A DNA stretch of 38,947 nucleotides, from contig WRCJ01000003.1 in NCBI GenBank assembly GCA_009784085.1, positions 1 to 38,947 of the forward strand, read 5' to 3'. Positions within the stretch are counted from its first letter, which is position 1. Each line of letters opens with the position of its first letter. The notes under the pieces are model-generated. The model was not told the origin of the DNA. It did no database searches and saw only the letters and a program-made list of their open reading frames with translations. The translations under genes and the position numbers were made by a program. Source of the stretch: Oscillospiraceae bacterium (GTDB lineage: Bacteria > Bacillota > Clostridia > Oscillospirales > UBA929). Positions 7,372 through 14,155 of the stretch are shown here, in pieces.

Positions 7372-8262
7372 ATGGCGGACTCAGGAAAAAGGTTCAGGTT
7401 TACACCCGTTGGCGGTTTTCGCCGGCAAGACGTCATCACGTACATTGAGAAATTGATGAAGGAACACCACGAGGAGATTGACGCTTGCCGGGCAGGCGCC
7501 GAACAGTTGCGCCGCGAGCGGGACGATGCGCGTGAGCGGGCGGCGTTAGGGCAGATCAAAGTCGAGGAGCTAACGCTCAAATCAAAGCAGCTTCCCTATA
7601 TGCAATCCGACGTGGAATCCCTCAAGTCGCGCCTCAATCAGCTGGCGGTGGAAAAGACGCGCCAAAGCGAGACGCTGCAGAAGCTGGAGGGCGCCAGGGA
7701 GGGTGACCGGACCGCGCTGTCGCGCCTTCAATCGCTCCTGGCCGAGAGAGAAAGCAAGCTGCAATCCCTGCAAAAGCAGATCGATGATTTTATCGTCTCG
7801 TACGCGAGCGCGGAAGAACTCGAGAGAAAAGCCGTCGAGCGGGCGCGGGCTATCGAGACCGAAGCGTTGGCAAACGCGGAGCACTCGCGCGAGCTGATCA
7901 CCCGCCTGTGGATGGACACCAAAGATCGATACACGGCGTTTTGCCGGGAAGCCGAGGAAGCTACCGCCGTCGCCGTACAAGAGCTGGACAAGGTGCGCGC
8001 GTTACTGATCGGCGCCAGCCACATGTTCGACGGCGTAAACAGTAGCCTGGATGAATTGCCCCTGCCGGAAGAGGAGCCTTTCGCCTCCGCTGGGGCAGAG
8101 CCGATTCTGCCGCTTTCGGGCGAAGCGTCCTCCCTGCTCGATATGCTTGCCCAGCAGAAACAAGCCCAAATCGACCGGCAAGCCCCTGCCGCCCCTGCCG
8201 AAGACGACGGCGCGGCGCCCGGTGAATACAAAGAGGACAAAGAGGACAAAGAGGATCTATAA
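7372..8262 (+). CDS. DivIVA-like coiled-coil protein
   Basis: 296 residues from the ATG at 7372, which has GAGG nine bases upstream; the ATG at 7366 would be only three bases from it. The N terminus (RFRFTPVGGFRRQDVITYIEKL) resembles the membrane-binding head of DivIVA/GpsB-type proteins. Residues about 35-170 are a long coiled coil with regular heptads, then a mixed region and an acidic tail ending in KEDKEDKEDL, encoded by three 9-bp units. Relatives act in division-site placement or polar growth. Assignment rests on the head and coiled coil only, so a general coiled-coil scaffold is the alternative. A strong hairpin follows. Confidence 0.65.
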   Translation: MADSGKRFRFTPVGGFRRQDVITYIEKLMKEHHEEIDACRAGAEQLRRERDDARERAALGQIKVEELTLKSKQLPYMQSDVESLKSRLNQLAVEKTRQSETLQKLEGAREGDRTALSRLQSLLAERESKLQSLQKQIDDFIVSYASAEELERKAVERARAIETEALANAEHSRELITRLWMDTKDRYTAFCREAEEATAVAVQELDKVRALLIGASHMFDGVNSSLDELPLPEEEPFASAGAEPILPLSGEASSLLDMLAQQKQAQIDRQAPAAPAEDDGAAPGEYKEDKEDKEDL

Positions 8263-8272
8263 GGACCCGAAA

Positions 8273-8308
8273 ATAGCCCGTCGGCGTATCATCTCGCCGA
8301 CGGGCTAT
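8273..8308 (-). terminator. Terminator hairpin between convergent genes
   Basis: A perfect 14-base inverted repeat (8273-8286 with 8295-8308) and eight-base loop. Read on the minus strand it is followed by TTTT, so it should end the rubredoxin transcript. It probably also stops plus-strand transcription leaving the DivIVA-like gene, though without a T run on that side. Confidence 0.8.
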
Positions 8309-8317
8309 CGAGTTGTC

Positions 8318-8364
8318 GCCTAACGCCTGACGCCTGACGCCTCGCGCCTTACGCGCCGCCTCAC
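8318..8364. repeat. Degenerate 7-bp array reaching the rubredoxin stop
   Basis: Six units of the form GCCTNAC (8318, 8325, 8332, 8339, 8346 and 8358), with a short interruption before the last, which contains the rubredoxin stop (8361-8363). Two units are identical and the others differ at one or two positions. Confidence 0.8.
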
Positions 8365-8519
8365 GCATCCTCAAACATGTCTTTGCCCACACCGCAGGCG
8401 GGGCAGACGAAATCGTCCGGCACATCAGCCCACGCGATACCCGGGGCAATGCCGTCATCGGGATAGCCTTCGGCCTCGCTGTACACATAGCCGCACACGC
8501 TGCAAACATATTCTTTCAT
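8361..8519 (-). CDS. Rubredoxin
   Basis: 52 residues, the normal size of a free-standing rubredoxin. The single iron is bound by Cys6 and Cys9 (CSVCGYVY) and Cys39 and Cys42 (CPACGVGKDMF); the aromatic residues and the GIAW.DVPDDF core are conserved. It is a one-electron carrier of anaerobes, often in oxygen or peroxide detoxification. AGGAG lies about 11 bases before the ATG. It lies 77 bases downstream of pilT in the same direction; whether it shares that transcript is unclear. Confidence 0.95.
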   Translation of the reverse strand: MKEYVCSVCGYVYSEAEGYPDDGIAPGIAWADVPDDFVCPACGVGKDMFEDA

Positions 8520-8596
8520 TGTGGGACACGCTCCTTTTGCTTTAAATTTTGTTATTTTGGTTTGCTATATTCTAGTTTGTTTTGTTCGATCATACC

Positions 8597-9673
8597 CTAC
8601 ACGTATTTTACCAAAACTTCCGCATTCACGCAATAGGCAAAGGCATCTTCCCGCGTAATATGCCCTGCCCTGACCGCGTCTGCCAACGCCAGATCCATGC
8701 TCTGCATCCCTTCGGTTCCGCTGGCGTGGATAACGGTATCGATCTGATGCGTTTTTGCCTCGCGGATCATGCTGCGGATGGCTGGGTTGACCAGCATGAC
8801 CTCGAACACAGCCAAGCGGCCCTTGGTGTGGGAAGGCAGCAGCTGCTGGGACACCACCGCCTGCAGTACGGTGGACAGCTGGATGCGCACCTGGTTTTGC
8901 TGGTTGGGGGGGAATACATCCATGATGCGGTCGATGGTTTTGGCCGCGCCCACCGTGTGCAGGGTGGACAGCACCAAATGTCCTGTTTCCGCGGCGGTCA
9001 GGGCGATGGAAATGGTCTCATAGTCGCGCATCTCGCCCACCAGGACGACGTCTGGGGACTGGCGGAGGGCGGCGCGCAACGCCGTGGCGTAGGACTCCGT
9101 GTCCGATTCGACCTCGCGCTGGTTGACGATGCTCATCTTGTGGTTGTGCAGGTATTCAATGGGATCCTCCAGCGTCAAGATGTGGCAGTTCCGTTTGTGG
9201 TTGATGAGGCTGATGAGGCTGGAGAGCGTGGTGGATTTCCCCGAGCCGGCCGGCCCGGTCACCAGCACCAGCCCTTTGGTCTTCCGGTAGAGATCCAGCA
9301 CCGCCGGCGGAATCCCCAGCGTCTGCGCGTCCGCCAGCGACAGCTGCACCACCCGGATGACCGCCGCCATGGAGTTGCGTTGCCGGAAAGCGTTGATGCG
9401 AAACCGCCCCACGCCGGGCAGTGAGAAGGAAAAATCGCAGTCGCCGCTTTTCAGGTACTCTTCATAGGAATGATTGCCAGACAGGCGGAAGATTTCCTCA
9501 ATAAACAACGCCGTATCTTTGGGCATCATGCGAAAATCGCTGGACGGCGCGATTTCGCCTTGCCTCTTAAACATGATTGGGCTGCCGGCGGTGATGAACA
9601 GATCGGATACATCTTCGTTGACAGCGCGAACCAATAGATCGTGTACCGTTGTGCCAAGTGATGAAGCAATCAT
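8597..9673 (-). CDS. pilT: Type IV pilus retraction ATPase PilT
   Basis: 358 residues. Walker A is GPAGSGKST (140-148), the Asp box is LTLEDPIEY (about 167-174), Walker B is DVVLVGEMRD (208-217), the His box is HLVLSTLHT (232-240), and the PilT-specific C-terminal motif reads AIRSMIRE (298-305; AIRNLIRE in model PilT). It is therefore a genuine PilT rather than a PilB/GspE ATPase. In known systems PilT depolymerises pili at the inner side of the membrane. It is the last pilus-type gene of the locus; no PilB is present here. AAGGG lies about seven bases upstream of the ATG. Confidence 0.95.
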   Translation of the reverse strand: MIASSLGTTVHDLLVRAVNEDVSDLFITAGSPIMFKRQGEIAPSSDFRMMPKDTALFIEEIFRLSGNHSYEEYLKSGDCDFSFSLPGVGRFRINAFRQRNSMAAVIRVVQLSLADAQTLGIPPAVLDLYRKTKGLVLVTGPAGSGKSTTLSSLISLINHKRNCHILTLEDPIEYLHNHKMSIVNQREVESDTESYATALRAALRQSPDVVLVGEMRDYETISIALTAAETGHLVLSTLHTVGAAKTIDRIMDVFPPNQQNQVRIQLSTVLQAVVSQQLLPSHTKGRLAVFEVMLVNPAIRSMIREAKTHQIDTVIHASGTEGMQSMDLALADAVRAGHITREDAFAYCVNAEVLVKYV

Positions 9674-9694
9674 TTCCCTACCCTTGTCCTTTTT

Positions 9695-9712
9695 ATGCTT
9701 ATTATCCTTATT
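9695..9712. repeat. 9-bp tandem pair spanning a stop codon
   Basis: Units ATGCTTATT (9695-9703) and ATCCTTATT (9704-9712) differ at one base. The second contains the stop (9708-9710) of the pilus-locus gene and gives further in-frame stops. Confidence 0.65.
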
Positions 9713-10265
9713 TCAATAGGCCGCCAAAAGCCGCGATATCTGGTTCTGACTCTCCCCCGGGACCGTCACTGAGAACTTGAGATTCCAACAAAGATAATAC
9801 ATCATCGTCGAATTCCGTAATGATATTCTGGCCCACATTGTAGTCAAAGCGATCCTGGAATTCCAGCCAAGAGAGGACATCCCAGCGAATCCCCCCCGCG
9901 CCGCCGTCTTTCAGGGACAGCGTTACGGTGAGGTGCGCGGTGTCGCGGCTCACCGTCTGGGTCACGGTAAGCGGGCTGTGCGAAAGAACCTCCCAGTTGA
10001 GGGCCGCCACGGTCTCCAAATCGGCGTCGGAGATGTCCCCGTCGGATTTGGGAAAATCGCGGGCGACCGACTCCAAGCACCCGACTGCCTCACGGGCGGA
10101 GGCATCCAGCTTGTAATAATTGTTGATCCAATTGGCGTTTTTCTCGGCCAGCAGATAATTGGATCGGGCCGAATACAACGCCAGCAACGCGAAGGCGGAC
10201 AGGGCGATCATCAGCAAGATGATAAGCACCGAGACGCCGCCCGAAACCGAAGCTCTGTTTCTCAT
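9708..10265 (-). CDS. Pilus-locus membrane protein, PilX-like
   Basis: 185 residues, not recognised as a named family. A single N-terminal membrane helix (about 9-32) is followed by a soluble domain, the arrangement of a minor pilin or PilX-type protein, but no GFTLIE-like cleavage site is visible (sequence around the helix: SVSGGVSVLIILLMIALSAF). The ATG overlaps the upstream prepilin stop by four bases (ATGA), and pilT follows after 34 bases, so it is translated as part of this locus. Likely role: accessory subunit or assembly partner of the pilus fibre, inferred from context. Confidence 0.7.
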   Translation of the reverse strand: MRNRASVSGGVSVLIILLMIALSAFALLALYSARSNYLLAEKNANWINNYYKLDASAREAVGCLESVARDFPKSDGDISDADLETVAALNWEVLSHSPLTVTQTVSRDTAHLTVTLSLKDGGAGGIRWDVLSWLEFQDRFDYNVGQNIITEFDDDVLSLLESQVLSDGPGGESEPDIAAFGGLLK

Positions 10266-10813
10266 GGCGCTTCCCCTTCCCCTTCAACTCCCGCGACGCT
10301 GAGGTCAGGTGGCGGGTAGACGGTCTTAAACCTCGTATCCTCCTGGGCGGGATCCAGCCGGATGACCGTGACCTCCGGACAGCGTAGCTTCGCCGGTGCC
10401 GCGTCCTGCGCCGATGCCGATGTCGCGTCCGGCGCCGATGCCGAGGACAGCTCCGCGACCGAGACCGAGACCGAGACCGATAAGACAAACCCGCGATCCG
10501 GCTTATCGGCTACCGGATGCCACTCGCTGTCATAGTAGATTTCCCAGCTACCCTCGCCGTTTGCGCTGAGGGGCCGCACCCAGTTGCCGCCCGGATCCAC
10601 GGGCTCCCCATAGAGGCGGCACAACTCGACGACGCTCTGGGCTTCCATGCAAGCCCGATCCAGATCCCGCGCGCGGTCTTCCCAACTGGCCGCGCGGACA
10701 AACAGCTGCATCACGACAATGCTCACGGCGGCCAACGCGCCGATGGAGATGATCAACTCGACCAGCGCGATAGCCCGGTGACCCGCGGCCCCGAAGCCGC
10801 GCCGCCGCCTCAT
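10262..10813 (-). CDS. Prepilin-like protein with E5-type N terminus
   Basis: 183 residues from the ATG at 10813, with GGGAGG five or six bases upstream; the longer frame to 10930 has no site. The N terminus MRRRRGFGAAGHRAIALVELIIS is a short basic leader followed by a pilin-type hydrophobic helix. If cleaved after Ala14 the mature protein begins IALVE, with the conserved Glu at position 5; Ala instead of Gly at -1 is unusual. The C-terminal half holds a Ser/Val/Ala repeat tract (SVSVSVSV, then SASAPDATSASA) encoded by 6-bp repeats. Start overlaps the upstream stop by four bases, and the stop overlaps the downstream start. Probably a minor pilin. Confidence 0.8.
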   Translation of the reverse strand: MRRRRGFGAAGHRAIALVELIISIGALAAVSIVVMQLFVRAASWEDRARDLDRACMEAQSVVELCRLYGEPVDPGGNWVRPLSANGEGSWEIYYDSEWHPVADKPDRGFVLSVSVSVSVAELSSASAPDATSASAQDAAPAKLRCPEVTVIRLDPAQEDTRFKTVYPPPDLSVAGVEGEGEAP

Positions 10814-11316
10814 GGGAGCCTCCCCACGGCGTTGGCGGCGATGACGGTTTCTTGCGTCCTCATGTGCTCCCCTTCGCCTACCGCAACGGAAAGCAGAAGG
10901 GCCTCGCCATCTTGGCCGGTGGGGCGGCAACTAAACCCGCTGAGCTTCGTGATACGGGTGCCGGCGCCCGTTGTGAAAGGGGTGTCCTCGGGCACGACAT
11001 CCTCCCGCAACCATCCGTCGTCTAAATAGATTCGCGTTTCATAGACATCGTCGCCGGATTCCTGACGGAAGGTCAGCAAGTCCCCGGTTTCGCATGCCCG
11101 CAGGGACACGGCGCCGCTGACATCGTGCTGGCGCAGCTGTGTGGTCAGATAGGACAGTGCCACGCGCAACGAGATATCAGCCTCCCGATCCTCCAAGATG
11201 CGCTCATAAGCGACGCCGCCAGCCGACACAAGCGTAAACGTGGTCGCGCCGAACAACAGGATCAACGCCGCGATTAAGAGGAGTTCCAATATACCGGCAT
11301 CGGCCCGGGTACGCAC
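10810..11316 (-). CDS. Pseudopilin-like protein, possibly DUF4860
   Basis: 168 residues, starting at a GTG with GAGG nine bases upstream. The N-terminal helix (about 8-32; ILELLLIAALILLFGATTF) has pilin character but Glu lies at the third position after Gly8, not the fifth. The rest resembles a small beta-rich head (a single pair of conserved-looking cysteines, Leu-Arg-Ala-Cys and Phe-Ser-Cys). I recall similar proteins annotated as DUF4860 in clostridial pilus loci, which needs a profile search. It overlaps the next gene by four bases. Confidence 0.7.
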   Translation of the reverse strand: MRTRADAGILELLLIAALILLFGATTFTLVSAGGVAYERILEDREADISLRVALSYLTTQLRQHDVSGAVSLRACETGDLLTFRQESGDDVYETRIYLDDGWLREDVVPEDTPFTTGAGTRITKLSGFSCRPTGQDGEALLLSVAVGEGEHMRTQETVIAANAVGRLP

Positions 11317-11336
11317 GAGTAATCACCTCTTCATTC

Positions 11337-11654
11337 CTATTCAAATTCAAATAATGAGTGTTTTACTTGGATATCCGGCGCGATATTGGCGCCATTTGGC
11401 CAATAATGCACGAAGAAGCGCGACTCGTCAAACCGGATTCCGTAGTGATCTTTCAGATACGTCATTTCGGGAGGATACGCCCCCTCCAGCGCGTAACACT
11501 GTATAGCCGCGTAGCGGACAGCCTGCTCGATGCGGGAGCGTTGCGTCTCGGCGCTTTGATCGCCCATCGGGAGCAACGCCGCCACCAGGAAGGCAAGTAG
11601 CGCGACGCCGACGAGCAGGGAAAGAAACGCGGACCACGAACGAAAACGCCTCAT
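11337..11654 (-). CDS. Small pseudopilin-like protein
   Basis: 105 residues. One N-terminal membrane helix (about 9-30), then a helix continuing as IEQAVRYAAIQCYALEGAYPPEMTYLKDHYG, the pattern seen after the helix of type II/IV pseudopilins (ALEGAYP), and a short C-terminal domain. No canonical prepilin peptidase site is present. GGAGGAGG lies six to nine bases before the ATG. Its neighbours on both sides are pilus-type genes. The coding end shows a 6-bp TTTGAA repeat running up to the stop. Confidence 0.75.
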   Translation of the reverse strand: MRRFRSWSAFLSLLVGVALLAFLVAALLPMGDQSAETQRSRIEQAVRYAAIQCYALEGAYPPEMTYLKDHYGIRFDESRFFVHYWPNGANIAPDIQVKHSLFEFE

Positions 11655-11673
11655 TACGTTCCTCCTCCTACCC

Positions 11674-12723
11674 CTAACCGATTGTCGACAGGATGTCGAG
11701 CAGTGGCATCATGACCGAAACCAGGATGACGCCCACCACGATAGCCAGCAAAGCCACGAAGGTTGGTTCGATGGCGCCGATGATGCGGCTCAGCGAGGTG
11801 TCGACTTCCTGTTCATACAGTTCCGACAGCCGGAGCATCATGCCGTCCAGGTCGCCGGTCTTGAAGCCAACGGCCAGCATCCTGGAAAACAAGCGGGGGA
11901 AAATGCCCGTCTTTGTAAAAGCCTCGGGCGCCTCTTCCCCGTCGGCGATGAGCGCCCTGCAATCACTGATTTTGCTTGACACGTAAGCGTTGTCCATCAA
12001 CGCGCCGCTCAGCGCGAGGGACTGATCCAAATCAATGTTGCTGCGCAGCAAGTAGGCCATGGCCGTGGAAAACCTCTCGGCGGAGATCTTCCTGGTGATC
12101 GAGCGGGTAAAAATGAAGTTGGCTTTGAAACGGTCCAGGGCGGTCTTGCCGCTTCCGGAACGGCGGGCAAGGGCGATAGCGAGGAATATGGCGGCGGCGG
12201 CTAGCAACAGAACCCACCAATACGCCCCCATGAACTGCCCGAAACCCAGCAACCCCCGCGCGATGCCCGGTAGCTCGCTGCCCTGGGCTTGCAGCAAGTC
12301 CCCGAACATGGGCAAGACGCTGACGACCAGCAGCAGCACAATGGCCGACATCATCACGATGAGCAGGATGGGGTATGTCACCGACGAGCGGATGCGTTGC
12401 CTCAGTTGCCCTTCCCGTTCGTAGAAGGCAGCCATGGTCTGCAAAACATCATCGAGGTTGCCGGAACGCTCGCCGATCTCGGCCATGCGCTCCATGTAGG
12501 GCGGGAACGCGCCCGATAGGCGGATGGCCTCGGCCAGCGGCTTCCGGTTGTCCACTTCTTCCGACACCACACGGATGGCTTCTTGCAGCGCGGTGCTGTC
12601 AATATCGGCCCGCAGCAAGGTTAGTCCTTCCACCAAAGACACGCCGGCGCGCAGGAACAAGGAGGTCTGCGTGCAAAACAGCGCAATCTCGGATGGACGT
12701 AGCCGTTTGGTTTTTCTACTCAT
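11674..12723 (-). CDS. Type II secretion / type IV pilus platform protein, GspF/PilC family
   Basis: 349 residues from the ATG at 12723 with GGAGG eight bases upstream; a TTG 15 bases earlier overlaps the ribosome binding site. Two GspF domains are visible (about 10-140 and 210-345), each with the typical helical bundle (LRAGVSLVEGL, RMAEIGERSGNLDDVL; then LLRSNIDLDQSLALSGALM, RMLAVGFKTGDLDGML) and membrane segments at about 117-137, 168-186 and 322-345. The platform protein is turned by the cytoplasmic ATPase to insert or extract pilins. It is the first gene of the locus. Confidence 0.92.
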   Translation of the reverse strand: MSRKTKRLRPSEIALFCTQTSLFLRAGVSLVEGLTLLRADIDSTALQEAIRVVSEEVDNRKPLAEAIRLSGAFPPYMERMAEIGERSGNLDDVLQTMAAFYEREGQLRQRIRSSVTYPILLIVMMSAIVLLLVVSVLPMFGDLLQAQGSELPGIARGLLGFGQFMGAYWWVLLLAAAAIFLAIALARRSGSGKTALDRFKANFIFTRSITRKISAERFSTAMAYLLRSNIDLDQSLALSGALMDNAYVSSKISDCRALIADGEEAPEAFTKTGIFPRLFSRMLAVGFKTGDLDGMMLRLSELYEQEVDTSLSRIIGAIEPTFVALLAIVVGVILVSVMMPLLDILSTIG

Positions 12724-12987
12724 GGTTACTCCCTCCAAGCGGTTGATCTTGCCAGTATATCGATTCTTTTCCGGCGTACCTTTATGCTATTGCCGACAAT
12801 TTTCATGTGGGAAACGGCTATGTTTTCTTGGATAATCATGGAAATAAAAATCACCTCTATTGCGTCGGGTGTCCCTCAAGGAGCTGGGTGAATGAGCATA
12901 AATTTTGTCTTGGACGCTGAATTTGATGCTATTGTGGGGCGAGGATATTACTTTTCATTGGATTCGGTGAAGGCGGTCGCCGCATCC

Positions 12988-13206
12988 GGGGAGGCTTTCG
13001 GCCCCGGCGTGATAGTCCAGGCCCAATTGGCGACTGTCAGGCGGGACAACGAAGGCAAAACGGTGTTTATCCGCCAGGCCGTATCGGGGCGGGTGTTCAG
13101 TAGCGTGCTGTGTGGCGGCCAATGGGAGGGAGTGCCGGTCTCGCCTCGATGCCTTTGAGGGCGCGCCCGTGTCCGGCCAGGAGGCGTCCCTGCGCGTGAC
13201 CCGCGA
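12988..13206 (+). pseudogene. Frameshifted fragment of the HlyD-like adaptor gene
   Basis: About 219 bases match positions 17989-18203 of the intact adaptor gene with few differences. At 13124-13131 a GGGA is tandemly duplicated, which adds four bases and breaks the frame; the remaining match continues in another frame to about 13206. It corresponds to residues about 206-276 of the intact protein. An 88-residue open frame (12892-13158) with its own good site (GGAG nine bases before ATG) runs into the fragment from an unrelated 32-residue head, so a short chimeric peptide could still be made. There is no counterpart of the 5' or 3' parts of the adaptor gene around it. Confidence 0.9.
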
Positions 13207-13210
13207 AGAA

Positions 13211-13249
13211 AAAGAAAAAGCGCCACAACCGTTTGTATTCGGCGTGGCG
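13211..13249 (-). terminator. Terminator of the toxin-antitoxin operon
   Basis: Read on the minus strand, CGCCAC pairs with GTGGCG, with an inner GCCG/CGGT helix and one bulged T, followed by CTTTTTCTTTTT. It begins eight bases after the PIN stop. Confidence 0.8.
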
Positions 13250-13256
13250 TGGGCGG

Positions 13257-13658
13257 TTAAACCGCATTCTTTTTTCGTAAAAACTCCGCTGGCGTCAAAA
13301 TAAACGGCTCATCGGGATAATCTTTTTTATTGCCCGTGATTAGAGTTGCCCCACTTGCTGTTGCTGTATCATAAAAAACGCGATCAGTTTCGTCCGGCAG
13401 GGGAATATCGCTTTTTTCGGGGGTAACAGCTTCTCCAAACTCCTTCATTTTTGCCAGAAGCTCCTCTTTTTTATTGGTGGAAAAAGCAAATTTCGGTCGA
13501 TTCAATACTTCAGTATACTCCTCAAAGATTGAATCACCAAAACACGGGACAATATCATTGGGAATCATTTTTATAATCTCTGCGGAATTACCATTCTCAG
13601 ACCATAGCGCCGACACTAAAACATTCGTGTCAATTACGACTTTCTCCCCATTGTTCAT
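13257..13658 (-). CDS. PIN-domain toxin (putative ribonuclease)
   Basis: 133 residues from the ATG at 13658, which overlaps the antitoxin stop by four bases (ATGA). The fold begins KVVIDTNVLVSAL with catalytic Asp10, has Glu residues in FEEYTEVLNRPKF, and the later acidic positions in DETDRVFYDTA and NKKDYPD, as in the toxin-type PIN family (COG1569-like). Such toxins cleave RNA and are held inactive by their partner. Base composition is clearly more AT-rich than the flanking genes, which suggests recent transfer. The pair is usually mobile and serves stress response or stabilisation. Confidence 0.88.
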   Translation of the reverse strand: MNNGEKVVIDTNVLVSALWSENGNSAEIIKMIPNDIVPCFGDSIFEEYTEVLNRPKFAFSTNKKEELLAKMKEFGEAVTPEKSDIPLPDETDRVFYDTATASGATLITGNKKDYPDEPFILTPAEFLRKKNAV

Positions 13659-13954
13659 GCCCAAGCCCCTTGTTTTTCGGTGCGGTATGCTTTTATCTCC
13701 TCATTTATTTCATCGTCGGTCAAGAATCCTTTTGCTTTGTTTTCATTGCGTATACTATCTATCAGTTGATGAAACTGCGCGGTTTCATTTCCCACTATAT
13801 GGATCCTGAAGGGGATTGCCCGCTCATTAACCATTTGACGAACGAAAATATTTATAGCTGTAGATAGTGTCATTCCCATAGCATTGGCAATGGAGTCCGC
13901 TTCTTTTTTTACAGAGCGGTCAATTTTCACGTTTAAGCTTGCTAAATCACTCAT
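13655..13954 (-). CDS. RelB/DinJ-family antitoxin
   Basis: 99 residues from the ATG at 13954, with GGAGG nine bases upstream; an in-frame ATG 60 bases earlier lies within the promoter. The N terminus (ASLNVKIDRSVKKEADSIANAMGMTLSTAINIFVRQMV) is a ribbon-helix-helix DNA-binding domain of the RelB/DinJ type, and the C-terminal part (FLTDDEINEEIKAYR) would wrap the toxin. Pairing RelB/DinJ with a PIN toxin instead of RelE/YafQ is a known but less common combination. It is expected to repress its own promoter, and a perfect palindrome lies on the -10 region. Confidence 0.9.
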   Translation of the reverse strand: MSDLASLNVKIDRSVKKEADSIANAMGMTLSTAINIFVRQMVNERAIPFRIHIVGNETAQFHQLIDSIRNENKAKGFLTDDEINEEIKAYRTEKQGAWA

Positions 13955-13974
13955 AAAAAATATCCTCCAAAAAC

Positions 13975-13990
13975 ATGATAAACGTATCAT
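13975..13990. promoter_or_regulatory. Palindromic operator of the antitoxin
   Basis: ATGATA and TATCAT are perfect inverted arms around AACG and overlap the -10 box of the antitoxin promoter. A second inverted repeat, ATTCGCC (13999-14005) with GGCGAAT (14022-14028), flanks the -35. Both fit autoregulation by the ribbon-helix-helix antitoxin. Confidence 0.6.
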
Positions 13991-14014
13991 AACATAAAAT
14001 TCGCCAGTCGTCAA
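13986..14014 (-). promoter_or_regulatory. Promoter of the toxin-antitoxin operon
   Basis: On the minus strand TTGACG (14014-14009) and TATGAT (13991-13986) are separated by 17 bases, a near-consensus sigma-A promoter about 30 bases upstream of the antitoxin start. Confidence 0.8.
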
Positions 14015-14034
14015 TACGATAGGCGAATATTATA

Positions 14035-14082
14035 TTGGCGGCTCGACCGGACTTTATGTTGGCGGCTCGATCGGACCCTATT
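14035..14082. repeat. 24-bp direct repeat between divergent promoters
   Basis: Units 14035-14058 and 14059-14082 start with TTGGCGGCTCGACCGGA and TTGGCGGCTCGATCGGA. They lie between the antitoxin promoter and the -35 of the ABC operon promoter, touching the latter, so they are a candidate regulator binding site. Confidence 0.75.
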
Positions 14083-14109
14083 GCGGCAGGTGTCTTTCTG
14101 TGGTATAAT
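14081..14109 (+). promoter_or_regulatory. Promoter of the ABC importer operon
   Basis: TTGCGG (14081-14086) and a consensus TATAAT (14104-14109) with a 17-base spacer, 46 bases upstream of the first gene's ATG. Confidence 0.8.
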
Positions 14110-14155
14110 GGTGACACCGATAGGGATGAAAATAATATTGAATCGAGGGCTTTTG

